Origin: Herbaspirillum sp.
GTDB taxonomy: Bacteria; Pseudomonadota; Gammaproteobacteria; Burkholderiales; Burkholderiaceae_D
Assembly (NCBI RefSeq): GCF_017744395.1
Contig: NZ_JAGIBI010000002.1
Span: 124,001 to 188,000, forward strand
Length of the DNA: 64,000 nucleotides
Reading direction: 5' to 3'
A program made the translations under genes and the position numbers. This document shows, piece by piece, positions 27,683 through 36,747 of this stretch. Position 1 is the first letter of the stretch. Each line of letters starts with the position of its first letter. The notes beneath the pieces are model-generated. The model saw only the letters and a program-made list of their open reading frames with translations. It did not search any database and had not been told where the DNA came from.

Positions 27683-28969
27683 TTATTGCTGCGGCTTGTA
27701 CCACTTGGCGAAACCGGACTGGATCTTGGCGGCGGCATCCTTGGGCGCCAGCTTGCCGTTGAGCACCTGGGAATTGACGTTCCACATCTCGTTTTCCATG
27801 CTCGGCGTGCCGCGGTTGAGGATCTGCGAGTTCACGCGGATGGTGGACGCGCAGTTCTTGCGCCACGACAGCATCTGCTTGGCGATCGGATCCTTCACCG
27901 AGATCAGGTGGTTCGACAGCGAGAAGAAGCCGGTGACCTTGTTGGTGTAGAGGTCGGCGAACTCCTGCGAACCCAGCCAGGCCAGAAACTTGTAGGCGTC
28001 TTCCTTGTTCTTGGACTTCTTGTTGATGCCCATGCCGATGTCGTTGTGGTCGGAGATGTAGCAGGCGTCGCCGGCCTTGGGCACCGGCGGCGGGAAGGCG
28101 CCCATGTCCAGCTTGCCGTTGAAGTAGGCGATATCCCAGGAACCGGCCGGATACACCGCGCCCTTGCCCAGCGCGAACATGTTCTGGCTGTCGCCGTAGG
28201 TCTGGGCCGAAGCGCCCTTGGGCAGGTACTTGCCCAGCTTGGCCTCATAGTCCCAGGCGGCGACGAATTGCGGGTCGGTGAACTTGGCCTTGCCGGCGAT
28301 GAGCGCCTTGCGGCCTTCCTCGCCCTTCCAGTAATTGGGGCCGATGCCGGTGAACAGCACCTGGTGCGATTCCCACTGCTCGGAGGTGCCCATCACCAGC
28401 GGCGCGTACTTGCCGTTGGCCTTGACGGTGTCGAGCAGCTTGAAGAACTCGGCTTCGGTCTTGGGCGGCTCCAGGTTCAGTTCCTTGAAGATCTTGGTGT
28501 TGTAGAAGAAGCCGTGGATCACCGAGGCGATCGGCATGCAGAAGGTATCCTTGCCATCGTCGGTCTGCCATGCGGTCTTCGCCGCTGCCGGGAAGAACTC
28601 CATGCCGGGCTTGCCGTCCAGCTTTTCCAGGTGGCCCTTGTTGTACAGCGAGAGCGAGACGTCGAACGGACGGCAGGCCACCATGTCACCGGCGGTGCCG
28701 CCGGCCAGGCGCGCGGCCAGGCTGGAGTCGTATTCGGTGGGCGCGGTCGGCGCGAACTTCACGGTGATGCCGGGGTTCTGTTTCTGGAACGCGGGGATCA
28801 GCACGGTTTCCCACAATTGCAGGTCGTCCACGCGCCAGCTTTCGATGGTGAGGGTGCCGGCCTGGGCATGTCCTCCGACCGACATCGCCAGGGCGGCGGT
28901 GGCGGCCAGCGTGGCCGCTGCGCGTTTCACGAAGGGAAGGGGGGCGTGCTTGTATTGCTTGGTTTGCAT
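27683..28969 (-). CDS. sugar ABC transporter periplasmic binding protein (CUT1, amino-sugar type)
   Basis: 428 residues. A signal peptide (FVKRAAATLAATAALAMSVGGHAQA) is followed by the mature start GTLTIESWRVDDLQLW. The family-1 binding protein pattern is clear, with LIPAFQKQNPGITVKF, NDIGMGINKKSKNKEDAYKF and a C-terminal hinge. First gene of the operon that continues to permeases, ATPase, kinase, nagA and nagB-II, so N-acetylglucosamine or a chito-oligosaccharide is the likely ligand (inference from context). Confidence 0.93.
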   Translation of the reverse strand: MQTKQYKHAPLPFVKRAAATLAATAALAMSVGGHAQAGTLTIESWRVDDLQLWETVLIPAFQKQNPGITVKFAPTAPTEYDSSLAARLAGGTAGDMVACRPFDVSLSLYNKGHLEKLDGKPGMEFFPAAAKTAWQTDDGKDTFCMPIASVIHGFFYNTKIFKELNLEPPKTEAEFFKLLDTVKANGKYAPLVMGTSEQWESHQVLFTGIGPNYWKGEEGRKALIAGKAKFTDPQFVAAWDYEAKLGKYLPKGASAQTYGDSQNMFALGKGAVYPAGSWDIAYFNGKLDMGAFPPPVPKAGDACYISDHNDIGMGINKKSKNKEDAYKFLAWLGSQEFADLYTNKVTGFFSLSNHLISVKDPIAKQMLSWRKNCASTIRVNSQILNRGTPSMENEMWNVNSQVLNGKLAPKDAAAKIQSGFAKWYKPQQ

Positions 28970-29425
28970 CGTTTGTCTCCTGGCGTTGTTGGCTGTTGAT
29001 CGCTCTTGCCTGTAGGGATGGATACGGCCCGGTTATCGGCGAAGCGAGTCACGATATGGATGGGCAGCGGCGCGACAGTAGCACTGCGAGGCATGTGATG
29101 CGAACTTGGCCAGGTAGGTGTCGATATTGGTGTAAGGTGTTGATTTAAATGGGAAAAATAGGAAGTGCCAGAGACCCGCCGATTACGTATCTTTACAGCC
29201 CCGGACGGACTCGCGTCGAACCCGCCTCGTGATACGGCGCATCGGCGAATGTGAGTGCGCCGCGCGCCGGCCAATCTAAAGAAATGAAGCCTTACATTTC
29301 TTTACAAGAGATGAATTGAATTAATGTTTTCATCTAGGGCCTTCGGTAACGGGAGGCCTGTCGCAAATTGCACCGCGGCAGTTGCCGGGCTATAGTCTTT
29401 CCCGGTTTGGAGACACACGGACAGA
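28970..29425. other. 456-bp divergent promoter region of the amino-sugar and SBP-TCS operons
   Basis: No gene seen. The stretch 29130-29165 is AT-rich and probably holds the leftward promoter. A 10-bp inverted repeat lies at 29277-29304. No full NagQ-type GntR site could be recognised. Confidence 0.6.
29277..29304. promoter_or_regulatory. perfect 10-bp inverted repeat in the divergent sugar promoter region
   Basis: Arms TAAAGAAATG (29277-29286) and CATTTCTTTA (29295-29304) around the 8-nt spacer AAGCCTTA. It is 121 bp before the second binding-protein gene and has no T run. A candidate operator for the adjacent response regulator or another sugar regulator. Confidence 0.6.
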
Positions 29426-30784
29426 ATGATAAAAATGAAATGCCTCGTCCGCGCGTCGCTCGCATTGGCCTTGCGCCGTTGCGCGACGGCGGCGGTTCCG
29501 GCAACCCTTTCCCTGTTGATGCTGGTGGCGCTGGCGGTATCCGCTGCGCTGCCGCTGCCGGCGCGCGCGGCCGCCGGCGCGGCGCCGGCCACGCCGGGTT
29601 CGTTGCAGGTGCTGCATTGGTGGACATCGGCCGGCGAGCGCCGCGCACTCAACGTGGTGGTGAACCAACTGGCCAGGCAGAACATCCAGTGGCGCGACGT
29701 CCCGATTCCGGGCGGCGCCGGCATGGGCGCCGGCAAGGTCTTGAAGAGCATGGTGCTGGCAGGGCGCGCGCCCGAGGTCACGCAATTGAACGGCGTGATC
29801 TTCGGCGAATGGGCCGACCTCGGCTTGCTGCTGGAACTGGACAACGTCGCCGTGCAGGGCAACTGGGAAAAGCAGATGTTCCCCACCGTCTGGGCGCTGC
29901 TGAACAATCGCGGGCATGTGGTGGCCGCGCCGCTGGGGATCCACCGCATCAACACGCTGTTCTACAACACCGCCATCTTCAACCGGCTGGGACTGACGCC
30001 GCCCAGGACCTGGGACGACTTCGACCGCGTGGCGCAAGCCTTGCGCCGCGCCGGCATCACGCCGCTGGCGCAAAGCGCCGAAGCCTGGCAGGTCGCCACC
30101 CTGTTCGAGAACCTGGCGCTGGCCGAAAGCGGCCCGGCTTACTATCGCCGCCTGTTCGTGGAGATGGATCCCGCCGCCTATGCCGATGCGCGCATGATCA
30201 GCATCCTCAAGCGCCTGCGCCGGCTGGGGCAGGCGACCGAGCAGCCGCTGCGCGAACGCTCCTGGACCGAGACCGCGCGCAGCATGGCCGACGGCGAGGC
30301 CGCCATGTTCATCATGGGCGACTGGGCCAAGGGCGAATTCACCGCCTGGGGCCTGGCGGTGGACCAGCAGTTCGGCTGCGCGCCGGTGCCGGGAACCGGC
30401 GACTACCACTTGTACAGCATCGACACCCTGGCCATGTTCGCCGACGACTATTCGCACCAGGCCGCGCAGGAGACGCTGGCGCAGATCGTCACCTCGCCGG
30501 CGGTGCAGTCGGACTACAATAAATTCAAGGGCGCCATTCCGGTCTGGCGCACCGCCGATCCGCACATGGACCGCTGCACGCGCGACTCCTGGCGCGCATT
30601 CGGCAAGGGCCAGTCGTACCAGGCGCCCAGCCTGGTGCACCGGATGGCCACCGATGAAACGACCAAGGACGTCATCATCGCCGAGGTGCAGCGCTTCTTC
30701 CTCGACCGCCAGATGGGCGAGGAACAGGCGCAGCGCCGGCTGGTGTCGATCGCGCGGGCGCTCTCGCGCGGCCGTGGACAATAA
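29426..30784 (+). CDS. orphan sugar-type periplasmic binding protein linked to a two-component system
   Basis: 452 residues. A long N-terminal region with a signal peptide (AVPATLSLLMLVALAVSAA to PARA) is followed by LQVLHWWTSAGERRALNVV, the standard opening of CUT1 sugar-binding proteins of the glucose/mannose kind, then FYNTAIFNRLGLTPPRTWDDF and AMFIMGDWAKGEF. No permease or ATPase is in this operon; instead the next genes are a response regulator and a histidine kinase. It may present sugar to the sensor, share the neighbouring amino-sugar importer, or both. Divergent from that importer. Confidence 0.9.
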   Translation: MIKMKCLVRASLALALRRCATAAVPATLSLLMLVALAVSAALPLPARAAAGAAPATPGSLQVLHWWTSAGERRALNVVVNQLARQNIQWRDVPIPGGAGMGAGKVLKSMVLAGRAPEVTQLNGVIFGEWADLGLLLELDNVAVQGNWEKQMFPTVWALLNNRGHVVAAPLGIHRINTLFYNTAIFNRLGLTPPRTWDDFDRVAQALRRAGITPLAQSAEAWQVATLFENLALAESGPAYYRRLFVEMDPAAYADARMISILKRLRRLGQATEQPLRERSWTETARSMADGEAAMFIMGDWAKGEFTAWGLAVDQQFGCAPVPGTGDYHLYSIDTLAMFADDYSHQAAQETLAQIVTSPAVQSDYNKFKGAIPVWRTADPHMDRCTRDSWRAFGKGQSYQAPSLVHRMATDETTKDVIIAEVQRFFLDRQMGEEQAQRRLVSIARALSRGRGQ

Positions 30785-30811
30785 GGAACAAGAGACATAG
30801 GAAGCATAGCG

Positions 30812-31525
30812 ATGACACGCAAGATATTGATCGTCGACGACGACCAGAAGACCCGCACCCTGCTCAAGGCCTATCTGGAAAAGAACCAGTACGAGGTGCG
30901 CCTGGCGCACGACGGCACCGCTTTCCTGGCCGAGTTCCAGCGCTATGCCGATGAGCTGTCGCTGGTGATCCTGGACGTGATGCTGCCCGACACCGACGGC
31001 TTCGCCCTGTGCAAGACCGTGCGCCGCAAGTCCAACGTCCCCATCATCATGCTCACCGCCAGCTCGGACGAGACCGACCGCGTGGTCGGCCTGGAGCTGG
31101 GCGCCGACGACTACATCGCCAAGCCCTACAGCCCGCGCGAACTGCTGGCGCGCATCAAGGCCATCCACCGCCGCATCGGCATCGACAGCACGGCCGCGCC
31201 GCGCTACTACCGCTTCGTCGGCTTCACGCTCGACACCGTCGAACGCACGCTGACCGACAGCGCCGGCGCCGTGGTGGCGCTGACCGGCATGGATTACCAG
31301 TTGCTGAAATACTTCGTCGAACACCCGGGCGACGTGCTCGACCGCAACGTCCTGTGCGAAGAGACGCGCGGCCGCGACGCCGGTCCGCTGGACCGTTCGC
31401 TGGACGTGCAGATCAGCAAGCTGCGCCTGCGCCTGAATGATGGCGGCCGCCAGCCGCACCTGATCAAGACCGTGCGCGGCGCCGGCTACGTGTTCTCAGC
31501 CGACGTCAGCGCGGCCGCCGCATGA
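30812..31525 (+). CDS. OmpR-family response regulator
   Basis: 237 residues. The receiver domain has Asp10 and Asp11 at the acidic pocket, the phosphorylation site Asp55 (LVILDVMLPDTDG), and Lys104 (GADDYIAKPY). The winged-helix DNA-binding domain follows from about residue 130, with DYQLLKYFVEHPGDVLDRNVL and LIKTVRGAGYVF. It lies 27 bases after the binding-protein gene and 10 before the kinase gene, so one operon is clear. It probably controls the divergent amino-sugar genes and its own operon. Confidence 0.95.
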   Translation: MTRKILIVDDDQKTRTLLKAYLEKNQYEVRLAHDGTAFLAEFQRYADELSLVILDVMLPDTDGFALCKTVRRKSNVPIIMLTASSDETDRVVGLELGADDYIAKPYSPRELLARIKAIHRRIGIDSTAAPRYYRFVGFTLDTVERTLTDSAGAVVALTGMDYQLLKYFVEHPGDVLDRNVLCEETRGRDAGPLDRSLDVQISKLRLRLNDGGRQPHLIKTVRGAGYVFSADVSAAAA

Positions 31526-31535
31526 GCGGGCGGCC

Positions 31536-33077
31536 ATGAGCGTCAACGAGGGCGCGCCCGCGGCCGCGCAGGAGGAGGCCCCGCAAGCCGCGCCGCCGCG
31601 CTCGCTGCGCGCCCGGCTGGCGGCGTTCCTGGATTGGATATTGCCCAACTCGCTGCTGGGGCGCCTGTCGGTGGTGATGATCTTCGGCGTGCTGGTCACG
31701 CAGGTGGCCGGCGGCCTGATCTGGGCGGCGCAGTTGCGCACCAAGTCCGAGGCCGAGACCCGCATCGCCGCGCAGCACCTGGCGCACAGCGCGTCGGTGG
31801 CGATCCGCTACTTCATGAGCCTGCCTTCCAACTACCGGCCGCTGATGATCCAGCAGCTGCGCGAGATGGGCGGCACGCGCTTCTTCATCAGCGCCAACAG
31901 CGGGCCGGTGCCGGTGGCTTCCATCGGCGACAACCCGCTGGCCGCGGTGGCGCTGGATGTGGCCACGCGCACGCTGGCCGAAGACCTGCCCTTCCTGCCG
32001 GCGCCGCAACTGGCGTTCGCCTGGCCGGACAGCCTGCAGGTCTCCGGCGACGGCCTGAAGATTTCCGACCTGCCCGAAAGCTGGGTGCAGCACATCCTGC
32101 TGGTCAAGCCCAACTCGGCGCCGGTGCTGGTGATCCAGGTGCAGGTGGAAAGCGGCAAGTGGCTCTACCTGGCCGCGCTGATGCCCAATCCCTATTTCCT
32201 CGACAGCGGCAATCCGCTGTGGCTGGACCGGCTGGTGCTGCAGGGCTCCTCGCTGGCGGCGATCCTGCTCCTGACCATCCTGGTGGTGCGCTGGACCACC
32301 CGCCCGCTGGCGGCGCTGGCCGATGCGGCCGAGGCGTTCGGCAAGGGCGAGACGGTGCCCGAGCTGCCCGGCACCGGCAGCCGCGAATACGTCAAGACCG
32401 CGTATGCGTTTTCCGGCATGCGCGAGCGCATCAAGCGCTACCTGGAAGACCGCGAGCGGCTGTTCGTCTCCATCTCGCACGACCTGCGCACGCCCATCAC
32501 GCGCCTGAAACTGCGTACCGAACTGATGGACGACGACGACATGCGCACCGAATTCCACGACGACCTCGACGAGCTCGACATGATGGTCAAGGGCGCGCTG
32601 CAATCGGTCAAGGACAGCGACATCCATGAGAACCGCACCGAGGTGCGCCTGGATACGCTGGTGGCGCGCATGATCCGCGACGCCAGCATGGCCGGCCACG
32701 AGATCGCCTTCACGCCCTCCGGCATCAACGTCATGGCCAAGCCGCTGGCTTTGAAGCGCGCCATCGGCAACCTGTTCGACAATGCGCTGCACTACGGCCA
32801 GAAGGTCGAGATCGCGATCCGCCATGTGCAGGGGGCGGACGGCGGGCTGGTCGAAATCGAGATCCGCGACCATGGCCCGGGCGTGCCGGAAGACGCCATG
32901 AGCACGCTGTTCCAGCCGTATGTGCGGCTCGAACACGGACGCGCCCAGAACAGCGGCGGCATGGGGCTGGGGCTGGGCATCTCGCGCAACATCGTGCAGG
33001 CCCACGGCGGAGAACTGCTGTTGCGCAACCATCCCGAAGGCGGGCTGGTCGCCACCATCATCTTGCCGGCGCGGTAA
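31536..33077 (+). CDS. sensor histidine kinase partner of the sugar-linked response regulator
   Basis: 513 residues. Two transmembrane helices, around residues 39-62 and near 233-255, enclose a periplasmic domain of about 170 residues. HAMP region, then the H-box ISHDLRTPITRLK with the phospho-acceptor near residue 314, an N-box GNLFDNALHYG, and G-boxes DHGPGVPED and MGLGLGISRNIV. The large periplasmic domain could contact the binding protein encoded two genes upstream, as known for some TCS that use binding proteins as co-sensors (inference). Confidence 0.94.
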   Translation: MSVNEGAPAAAQEEAPQAAPPRSLRARLAAFLDWILPNSLLGRLSVVMIFGVLVTQVAGGLIWAAQLRTKSEAETRIAAQHLAHSASVAIRYFMSLPSNYRPLMIQQLREMGGTRFFISANSGPVPVASIGDNPLAAVALDVATRTLAEDLPFLPAPQLAFAWPDSLQVSGDGLKISDLPESWVQHILLVKPNSAPVLVIQVQVESGKWLYLAALMPNPYFLDSGNPLWLDRLVLQGSSLAAILLLTILVVRWTTRPLAALADAAEAFGKGETVPELPGTGSREYVKTAYAFSGMRERIKRYLEDRERLFVSISHDLRTPITRLKLRTELMDDDDMRTEFHDDLDELDMMVKGALQSVKDSDIHENRTEVRLDTLVARMIRDASMAGHEIAFTPSGINVMAKPLALKRAIGNLFDNALHYGQKVEIAIRHVQGADGGLVEIEIRDHGPGVPEDAMSTLFQPYVRLEHGRAQNSGGMGLGLGISRNIVQAHGGELLLRNHPEGGLVATIILPAR

Positions 33078-33118
33078 GCGGCGCACGGCATTTCACCTGA
33101 ACCTTGATAAGGATAGCC

Positions 33119-34153
<1,035 letters not shown>

Positions 34154-34301
34154 CAGCGGCCGGCAGCCTTCGCATGTCCCGCACGCATGCGAAGCGGCGC
34201 AAATCTCGTTTGAGCGCGGCATCGGCAGGTGCTCCAATGCAGTCATCCCCCCGGCACGATTGGATGTGCCGGGAACAATGCGGATCGACCAGGAGCCTGC
34301 C

Positions 34302-35165
34302 ATGCATATGCACCCCCATCTTCCTTATCCGGACAGCGAGGCGGACGGCGTCATCGCGCCGCTGAGCTATCTCGCGGCCGATGCCGTGCGCCCCGTCAGC
34401 TACGCGTTCACGCCGCCGCCCGGGCAGCCGTGGGAAAGCGCTTCGTACGAGGCGCGCGACTGCTTCATCGCCGATGCCCGCCGGCAGCAGGGGCTGGCGC
34501 TGGACGGCAACGGTTTCCTGCTGGCCGACGCGCCCAGCGCGGTGCGCGATTTCGACGATGAAGACGCGATCGTCGCCACTTATTACGCCGAGGCGATGGA
34601 GTTGGCGCTGACGGCCACCGGCGGCACGCACGCCTATGTGTTCGACCACCTGGTGCGGCGGCGCGAAGCCGGCCGCGCCGCGCTGAGCTTCGGCCGCGCA
34701 TCGGCGGCGGGGCGCGCCGCCGCCAACGGCCGCATCCACAACGACTACACCGAGGAATCCGGGCGCCGCCGCCTGGCGCTGGTGTTGCGCGACTCCGACC
34801 TGCTGCCTTTCGTGCAGCATTTTTCCATCGTCAACATCTGGCGCGCCATCAACGGGCCGGTGCAGGACACGCCGCTGGCGGTGTGCGACGCCCGCAGCGT
34901 GCAGCCCGCCGAGCTGGTGCGCGGCGAAGTGCGCTATCCCCGGCGCACCGGCGAGATCTTCCAGTTGCGCCATGCCGAGCACCATCGCTGGTCGTATTTT
35001 TCGCGGATGGACCGGCATGAGGCGCTGCTGTTCAAGCAATACGATTCGCGCACGCAAGGCGTGGCGCGTTTCACGCCGCATGCCGCGTTCGACCTGCCGG
35101 ATATCCCGGCCGACGCGCCGCTGCGCGAGAGCATCGAAGTGCGCTGCCTGGTGGTGCACGCATGA
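34302..35165 (+). CDS. CmcJ/NvfI-family putative Fe(II)/2-oxoglutarate-type oxidoreductase
   Basis: 287 residues from the ATG at 34302 with CCAGGAG upstream. The family blocks are present: His146 and Asp148 in RIHNDYTEE, NIWRAINGPVQDTPLAVCD at about 178-196, EALLFKQYDS, His260 in RFTPHAAFD, and Arg275 in RESIEVR. Together these would form a 2-His-1-carboxylate iron site with an Arg for the cosubstrate. Characterised relatives act in cephamycin and fungal meroterpenoid pathways; the bacterial substrate here is unknown. Its stop overlaps the start of the next gene (ATGA). Confidence 0.82.
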   Translation: MHMHPHLPYPDSEADGVIAPLSYLAADAVRPVSYAFTPPPGQPWESASYEARDCFIADARRQQGLALDGNGFLLADAPSAVRDFDDEDAIVATYYAEAMELALTATGGTHAYVFDHLVRRREAGRAALSFGRASAAGRAAANGRIHNDYTEESGRRRLALVLRDSDLLPFVQHFSIVNIWRAINGPVQDTPLAVCDARSVQPAELVRGEVRYPRRTGEIFQLRHAEHHRWSYFSRMDRHEALLFKQYDSRTQGVARFTPHAAFDLPDIPADAPLRESIEVRCLVVHA

Positions 35166-35764
35166 GCGCGCCGGCCATTGAGTTCTGGTTCGACTTCGGC
35201 AGCAGCTACAGCTACCTGAGCATGATGCGCATCGAGGCCGGGGCGGCGCAAGCCGGCGTCGTCGTCGAATGGAAACCGTTCCTGCTGGGGCCGGTATTCC
35301 AGGCGCTGGGCTGGAGCACTTCGCCCTTCGTGCTGCAGAAGGAAAAGGGCGACTACATGTGGATCGACATGCAGCGCCAATGCCGCAAATACGGCCTGCC
35401 ATGGAAGAAGCCGGGCAATTTCCCGCGCGCCGCGGTGCCCCCCACGCGCATCGCGCTGGCCAATGCCGGACAGCCCTGGGTGGGCGAATTCTGCCGCCAC
35501 GTGATGCTCCTCAATTTCGCCGAGGACCGCGACATCGATCGTCCTGAAACTGCACTGGAAGTGTTGCGCGATATGGGGTTGCCGGCGCCGGCGTTATGGG
35601 AGGAGGCGCAATCCGAGGAGTGGCGCGCCAGGTTGCGCGCGCAGACCGCGGCGGCGCGCTGGCGCGGCATCTTCGGCGCGCCGACTTTCTTCGTCGGGCG
35701 CGAGATGTTCTGGGGCAACGACCGGCTGGACGATGCGCTGGCTTGCTGCAAAAGCGCTGCCTAG
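35162..35764 (+). CDS. 2-hydroxychromene-2-carboxylate isomerase-like protein (NahD, DsbA-fold GST)
   Basis: 200 residues, overlapping the previous gene by ATGA and so translationally coupled. The start FWFDFGSSYSYLSMMRI carries the Ser (residue 14) that activates glutathione in this kappa-class-GST-like family; FPRAAVPPTRIALA and the late FGAPTFFVGREMFWGNDRLDD are also typical. Known members isomerise a hydroxychromene intermediate in naphthalene breakdown. No other naphthalene genes are present, so it probably acts with the CmcJ-like oxidoreductase on an unknown compound. Confidence 0.88.
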   Translation: MSAPAIEFWFDFGSSYSYLSMMRIEAGAAQAGVVVEWKPFLLGPVFQALGWSTSPFVLQKEKGDYMWIDMQRQCRKYGLPWKKPGNFPRAAVPPTRIALANAGQPWVGEFCRHVMLLNFAEDRDIDRPETALEVLRDMGLPAPALWEEAQSEEWRARLRAQTAAARWRGIFGAPTFFVGREMFWGNDRLDDALACCKSAA

Positions 35765-36696
35765 CTGCGCGCTTCGCCGCAAATCCAGTCGGCCACCTGG
35801 CGCACTTCGCGGCGCGGTTCGGCGTCGGCCTGGAGCAGCCAATAGGCGTGGCCTTCCTCGGGCTGCGCGCGCGCCGGCGCCAGCATCGCCAACTGGCCGT
35901 TTTCCAGCAGCGGCCGGATCAGTTCCATGCGTCCCAACGCCACGCCCTGGCCGGCCACGGCTGCCTGGATCACCATGTCGTATTGGTTGAAGCGCAGCAT
36001 GCCGCGCTTTTTCCCTTTGCCTTTGCCGGCGCCGGCGAGGTCTTGCCATTGCTGCCATGAGAGCCAGGCGTTGGGCTGGTCGAATTCCAGCAGCGGGACA
36101 TCCGGCGGCAATTGCCCGGCGCTGGCGCCGGCCAGCAGCAGCGGGTGCGCCACCGGCGCCACCGATTCACCGAACAGCCGCTGCGCGCCGGGCGGCGCCA
36201 GCGCGGCGGTGGTATAGCGGATCGCCAGGTCGATGCCGTCGCGGCGCAGGTCGGCCAGGCTGTCGCTGGCGGCCACGCGCACGTCGATGCCGGGCAGGCG
36301 CTGCTGCAGGTGCGCCAGGCGCGGCAGCAGCCACAGGCCGGTGACGCCGATGCTGGCGGTCACCGTCACCGGCTTGGCCGCCTGCGCGCTGCGCAATTCG
36401 CCCAGCACATCCTGCAATTGCTGCAGCACCGCGTCGGCGCTGCGGAACAGCCGCTCGCCCTCGGGCGTGAAGGCGATCGAACGGTGGCCGCGCACCAGCA
36501 GACGGGTTCCCATGAATTCCTCCAGCGCATGGATCTGGCGGCTGACCGCCGATTGCGTCAGGCACAGGTCTTGCGCCGCCAGCGTAATGCTCATGCGGCG
36601 CCCGGCGGCGACGAAGCCGCGCAGAAGGTCCAGGGAGGGCAGTTTCAGCAGTGGAAGAGACATTCCTTGGCGGCATGCGAAAGAGGAAATCTCCAT
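35761..36696 (-). CDS. LysR-family transcriptional regulator (GcvA-like)
   Basis: 311 residues. The winged helix LDLLRGFVAAGRRMSITLAAQDL and TQSAVSRQIHALEEFMGTRLL is followed by TASIGVTGLWLLPRLAHLQ, as in GcvA-like LysR proteins. The start is uncertain: the ATG at 36696 is used, and one at 36663 is an alternative, with AAGGA too close to it. Its stop codon overlaps the stop of the convergent isomerase gene within the palindromic CTAG. Confidence 0.88.
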   Translation of the reverse strand: MEISSFACRQGMSLPLLKLPSLDLLRGFVAAGRRMSITLAAQDLCLTQSAVSRQIHALEEFMGTRLLVRGHRSIAFTPEGERLFRSADAVLQQLQDVLGELRSAQAAKPVTVTASIGVTGLWLLPRLAHLQQRLPGIDVRVAASDSLADLRRDGIDLAIRYTTAALAPPGAQRLFGESVAPVAHPLLLAGASAGQLPPDVPLLEFDQPNAWLSWQQWQDLAGAGKGKGKKRGMLRFNQYDMVIQAAVAGQGVALGRMELIRPLLENGQLAMLAPARAQPEEGHAYWLLQADAEPRREVRQVADWICGEARS

Positions 36697-36747
36697 TGAA
36701 CCACAAGGCGCCTTCGGCTGCAGAAGGCGGGCGTGGAAAGGCAGGCG

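Noticed and set aside
29390-31459. 689-codon minus-strand frame
   Set aside because: It spans a binding protein and a response regulator on the other strand, both with clear motifs; shadow.
34167-34193. 9-bp dyad CTTCGCATG/CATGCGAAG after the aldo/keto reductase gene
   Set aside because: No T run and a 9-base loop. It could be a weak gene-end hairpin, but I cannot separate it from chance.
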